Of a stretch of DNA of 64,000 bases, positions 61,953-64,000 are shown piece by piece. This DNA comes from Myxococcus sp. RHSTA-1-4 (GTDB lineage Bacteria; Myxococcota; Myxococcia; Myxococcales; Myxococcaceae). The stretch spans positions 1 to 64,000 of the forward strand of contig NZ_JAIQDG010000025.1 of NCBI RefSeq assembly GCF_020037125.1, written 5' to 3'. The notes under the pieces are model-generated. The model made no database searches. It had not been told where the DNA came from and saw only the letters and a program-made list of their open reading frames with translations. Both the position numbers and the translations under genes were made by a program. Numbering within the stretch: position 1 is the stretch's first letter; each line of letters starts with the position of its first letter.

Positions 61953-63517
61953 GGGGTGCCTCCCGTGAGTCGCTCCGTGGAAGAGGACGTGTGCTCAGGC
62001 ATGGCCCCCCTCCGGGAGGGCGCGGGGAGCGCCGCGGGCCTCCGGCCATGGGGGTGGATGGCGACGTACTCGGAGGGCTCGAAGCGCTCCACGCGATGCC
62101 GGAAGGTGAAGGTGAAGCCCGGCCACAGGGTGGACACCCGTCCCGTGGCGTCCTGGTACCAGCTCACGCAGCCGCCCTGCATCCACACCGTGCCCGCCAT
62201 CCGCGTGTCGACCTGCTGGACGAACTCGGCCTGGGCCTCGCGCGTCGGCTCCACCGCGGCCAGCCCGCGGCCCTCCAGGTAGCGCAGCGCGCCCAGCACG
62301 TGCTCGATTTGACTCTCAATCATCACGATGACGGAGGTGTGCCCGAGCCCGGTGTTGGGCCCCAGGAGCATGAAGAGGTTGGGGAAGCCGTTCACCGAGG
62401 TGCCCAGGTGCGCCGTCATGGTGCCCCCCCACGCCTCCTTGAGCGAGCGCCCGTCGCGCCCGCGGACGTGGTCCATGAAGGGCATGGTCGTCACGTGGAA
62501 GCCGGTGCCGAAGATGATGGCGTCCACCGGGTGCTCGACGCCGTCCTTCGTCACGATGGAGTGCTCGCGCACCTCGAGGATGCCGTCGGTGAGGACGTCC
62601 ACGTTCTGCTTCGTCAGCGCGGGCAGGTAGTCGTCCGAGACGAGCACGCGCTTGCAGCCCAGCGTGTAGTCCGGCGTGAGCTTCGCGCGCAGCACCGGGT
62701 CGGGAACGGACTGCTTCAGGTGCCGCAGCGCGCGGCGCTGTACCAACCGCAGAATCCAGGGGTGCATGAACCCGAGCGCCAGCAACTCGCGGAGCGCGTA
62801 GAGCGTCCCCCGCACCAGGCGCTGGAGGCCCGGTAGCCGCTGGAAGAGCCGCCGCATCCCCTCGCTGATGGGCCGGTCGTTCCTCGGCATGACCCATGGG
62901 GCCGTGCGCTGGAAGACGAGCAACCGGCCGACCTGCGGCTGGATGGCCGGGACGAGCTGGATGGCGGAGGCGCCCGTGCCGATGACGGCCACCCGCTTCC
63001 CCGTGAGCGGGTAGCCATGGTCCCACCGCGCCGAGTGCATCACCTTGCCCTGGAACCGCTCCAGGCCGGGCAACTTGGGGATGGAGGGCTCGCTCAGCCC
63101 CCCCACCGCGGCGACGAAGACGTCCGCCGTGTAGGGCCCTTCGGAAGTCTCGATGCGCCAGCGCTGCTGGACGTCATCCCACCGGGCCTCGCGGACCGTG
63201 TGGTTGAAGCGGATGTGCGGCCGGATGCCGAACCGCTCGGCGCAGTCGCGCAGGTACGCCTGGATTTCCGCCTGGGGCGAGAAGGCACGGGACCAGGCCG
63301 GGTTCGGCGCGAACGAGAACGAGTAGAGGTGGGACTGCACGTCGCAGGCGCAGCCCGGGTACGAGTTGTCACGCCAGACACCGCCCACGTCCTGGGCGCG
63401 CTCCAGGATGACGAAGTCCCGGAAGCCCTCCTGCTTCATGCGGATGGCCATTCCGAGTCCGCCAAAGCCACTGCCAACGATGGCCACGTGGAAGTGCGGC
63501 GGGGGGCGAGAGAGCAC
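61949..63517 (-). CDS. Baeyer-Villiger-type flavin monooxygenase
   Basis: A 522-residue FAD/NADPH monooxygenase. FAD-binding GSGFGG (15-20), the BVMO fingerprint FQGKVMHSARWDH (FxGxxxHxxxW(D), about 155-167), the NADPH-binding GTGASA and the ATG-like motif FGTGFHV are all present. It would insert oxygen next to a ketone or oxidise related substrates. The GTG start at 63517 has AGGAGG seven bases upstream. It is first in an operon with the SDR and TetR genes, joined by overlaps. Natural substrate unknown; cyclic or fatty ketones are usual for the family. Confidence 0.94.
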   Translation of the reverse strand: MLSRPPPHFHVAIVGSGFGGLGMAIRMKQEGFRDFVILERAQDVGGVWRDNSYPGCACDVQSHLYSFSFAPNPAWSRAFSPQAEIQAYLRDCAERFGIRPHIRFNHTVREARWDDVQQRWRIETSEGPYTADVFVAAVGGLSEPSIPKLPGLERFQGKVMHSARWDHGYPLTGKRVAVIGTGASAIQLVPAIQPQVGRLLVFQRTAPWVMPRNDRPISEGMRRLFQRLPGLQRLVRGTLYALRELLALGFMHPWILRLVQRRALRHLKQSVPDPVLRAKLTPDYTLGCKRVLVSDDYLPALTKQNVDVLTDGILEVREHSIVTKDGVEHPVDAIIFGTGFHVTTMPFMDHVRGRDGRSLKEAWGGTMTAHLGTSVNGFPNLFMLLGPNTGLGHTSVIVMIESQIEHVLGALRYLEGRGLAAVEPTREAQAEFVQQVDTRMAGTVWMQGGCVSWYQDATGRVSTLWPGFTFTFRHRVERFEPSEYVAIHPHGRRPAALPAPSRRGAMPEHTSSSTERLTGGTP

Positions 63518-63566
63518 TGGAGACCTCCTGGAGGGAGCCCATGCTACGAAGCCTCAGCATGAAGCC

Positions 63567-63608
63567 GGATGCGTCAACTGGGGATAGTGACGCATTCACG
63601 ACGCATCC
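63567..63608. promoter_or_regulatory. Three half-sites upstream of the monooxygenase operon
   Basis: GGATGCGTCA (63567-63576), TGACGCATTC (63588-63597) and CGACGCATCC (63599-63608) are copies of the half-site TGACGCATCC. The first two form an inverted pair with an 11-bp spacer (8 bp perfectly palindromic), and the last two are direct copies one helical turn apart. A TTGACG (-35-like, 63572-63577 on the minus strand) overlaps the first. They lie 50-90 bp upstream of the GTG start of the monooxygenase, well placed for repression by the operon-encoded TetR protein. Confidence 0.55.
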
Positions 63609-63667
63609 GCGAATCCCGACGAAGCACTTCCCCCTCGTGCCCCACAAAGGGGCGTCGTCGCCGGGGC

Positions 63668-64000
63668 TCAGGCGCTCCCGGGCACGGGGACGTGTGACTC
63701 GAGGAGGGACCTCACCGTGGCAATGAGGTGCTCGTTGTCCCAGGGCTTGCTGAAGAAATGGGAGACGACTCCCTCCGCCGATGGGCAGCCCCCGGTCCGC
63801 AGGTCCGCATGGCCCGACAGCAGCACCCGCACCGTCCGCGGCGCGGCGTGCATCACCTGCCCGAGCAGCTGCAGCCCGTTCATGCCCCGCATGCGGAAGT
63901 CGGAGATGACCAGGTCCGCCTCGAAGGTGCGCAGCTTCTCGAGCGCTTCCTCCCCGCTGAGCGCCACCTCGATGGCGAAGCCCTCGCGGCGCAGCAACCG
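63668..64000 (-). CDS. Response-regulator receiver protein, cut by window edge
   Basis: The C-terminal 110 residues of a protein with a receiver domain: the phosphoacceptor Asp is in ADLVISDFRMRGMNGLQLL, the Thr/Ser switch in VRVLLSGHAD, and the conserved Lys in HFFSKPWDNEHL. The end follows the receiver directly, so this is either a stand-alone CheY-type regulator or the C-terminal receiver of a hybrid kinase; the frame is open to the right edge at 64000. The SGH(A)D/KPWDNEHL form is usual in RpfG-like and hybrid kinase receivers. Confidence 0.9.
   Translation of the reverse strand, partial: RLLRREGFAIEVALSGEEALEKLRTFEADLVISDFRMRGMNGLQLLGQVMHAAPRTVRVLLSGHADLRTGGCPSAEGVVSHFFSKPWDNEHLIATVRSLLESHVPVPGSA

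Overview
The window is high-GC, densely packed bacterial chromosome of a myxobacterium, most likely family Myxococcaceae (Myxococcus, Corallococcus or Pyxidicoccus). The evidence is the gene repertoire: a SitA6/SitI6-type kin-discrimination toxin pair, a double-CxxC immunity protein, an AHH nuclease with an Imm11 (MXAN_0049 family) immunity protein, many lipoproteins, a soluble Ser/Thr kinase with a C-terminal transmembrane anchor, Cys-rich 'DNGxxxGDGCxxxC' repeats, and a sigma-54 enhancer-binding protein. These are family-level recognitions made by eye. No rRNA, tRNA, CRISPR array or insertion sequence was recognised.

Layout. 0-4 kb: a truncated nuclease-like gene, then a translationally coupled interbacterial-toxin operon (catalytically dead ketosynthase-like protein, AHH nuclease, Imm11-type and Imm49-type immunity proteins). 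4-6.2 kb: Ser/Thr kinase and a VOC/PCP-reductase-like fusion. 6.3-9 kb: a tightly overlapping three-gene operon whose middle gene fuses an ABC ATPase to a dual-specificity phosphatase. 9.1-11 kb: a lipoprotein and a probable gene remnant. 11-19.3 kb: alpha-2-macroglobulin plus penicillin-binding protein 1C, a periplasmic defence/repair pair. 19.4-36.3 kb: mostly housekeeping and surface genes (methyltransferase, lipoprotein, carbonic anhydrase, TPR proteins, fibro-slime lipoprotein, M20 and M3 peptidases, GH18 chitinase, thiD, CoA-transferase). 36.4-38.7 kb: a second toxin/immunity islet with locally lower GC, containing a decapitated REase-fold toxin with a frameshifted partner and an intact SitA6/SitI6-like pair. 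38.8-47.4 kb: DUF3160 lipoprotein, dusA, a LysR regulator, thioredoxin, a sigma-54 activator facing a likely target gene across a tandem operator, and a phosphate transporter pair. 47.4-50.3 kb: a threonine biosynthetic gene (aspartokinase/homoserine dehydrogenase) behind a Thr-rich leader peptide and an intrinsic terminator. 50.4-60.3 kb: hybrid sensor kinase, putative metalloprotease, small lipoprotein, a gene-less structured stretch with tandem terminators, TAXI-type binding protein, rsgA and an APC transporter. 60.3-63.5 kb: a Baeyer-Villiger monooxygenase, short-chain dehydrogenase and TetR operon. The window ends inside a response-regulator gene.

The most informative new-looking items are the thr attenuator, the ABC-phosphatase fusion operon, the two toxin islets (one with a dead ketosynthase, one with clear signs of recombination and decay), the tandem operator of the sigma-54 activator, and the structured stretch at 55.6-56 kb.
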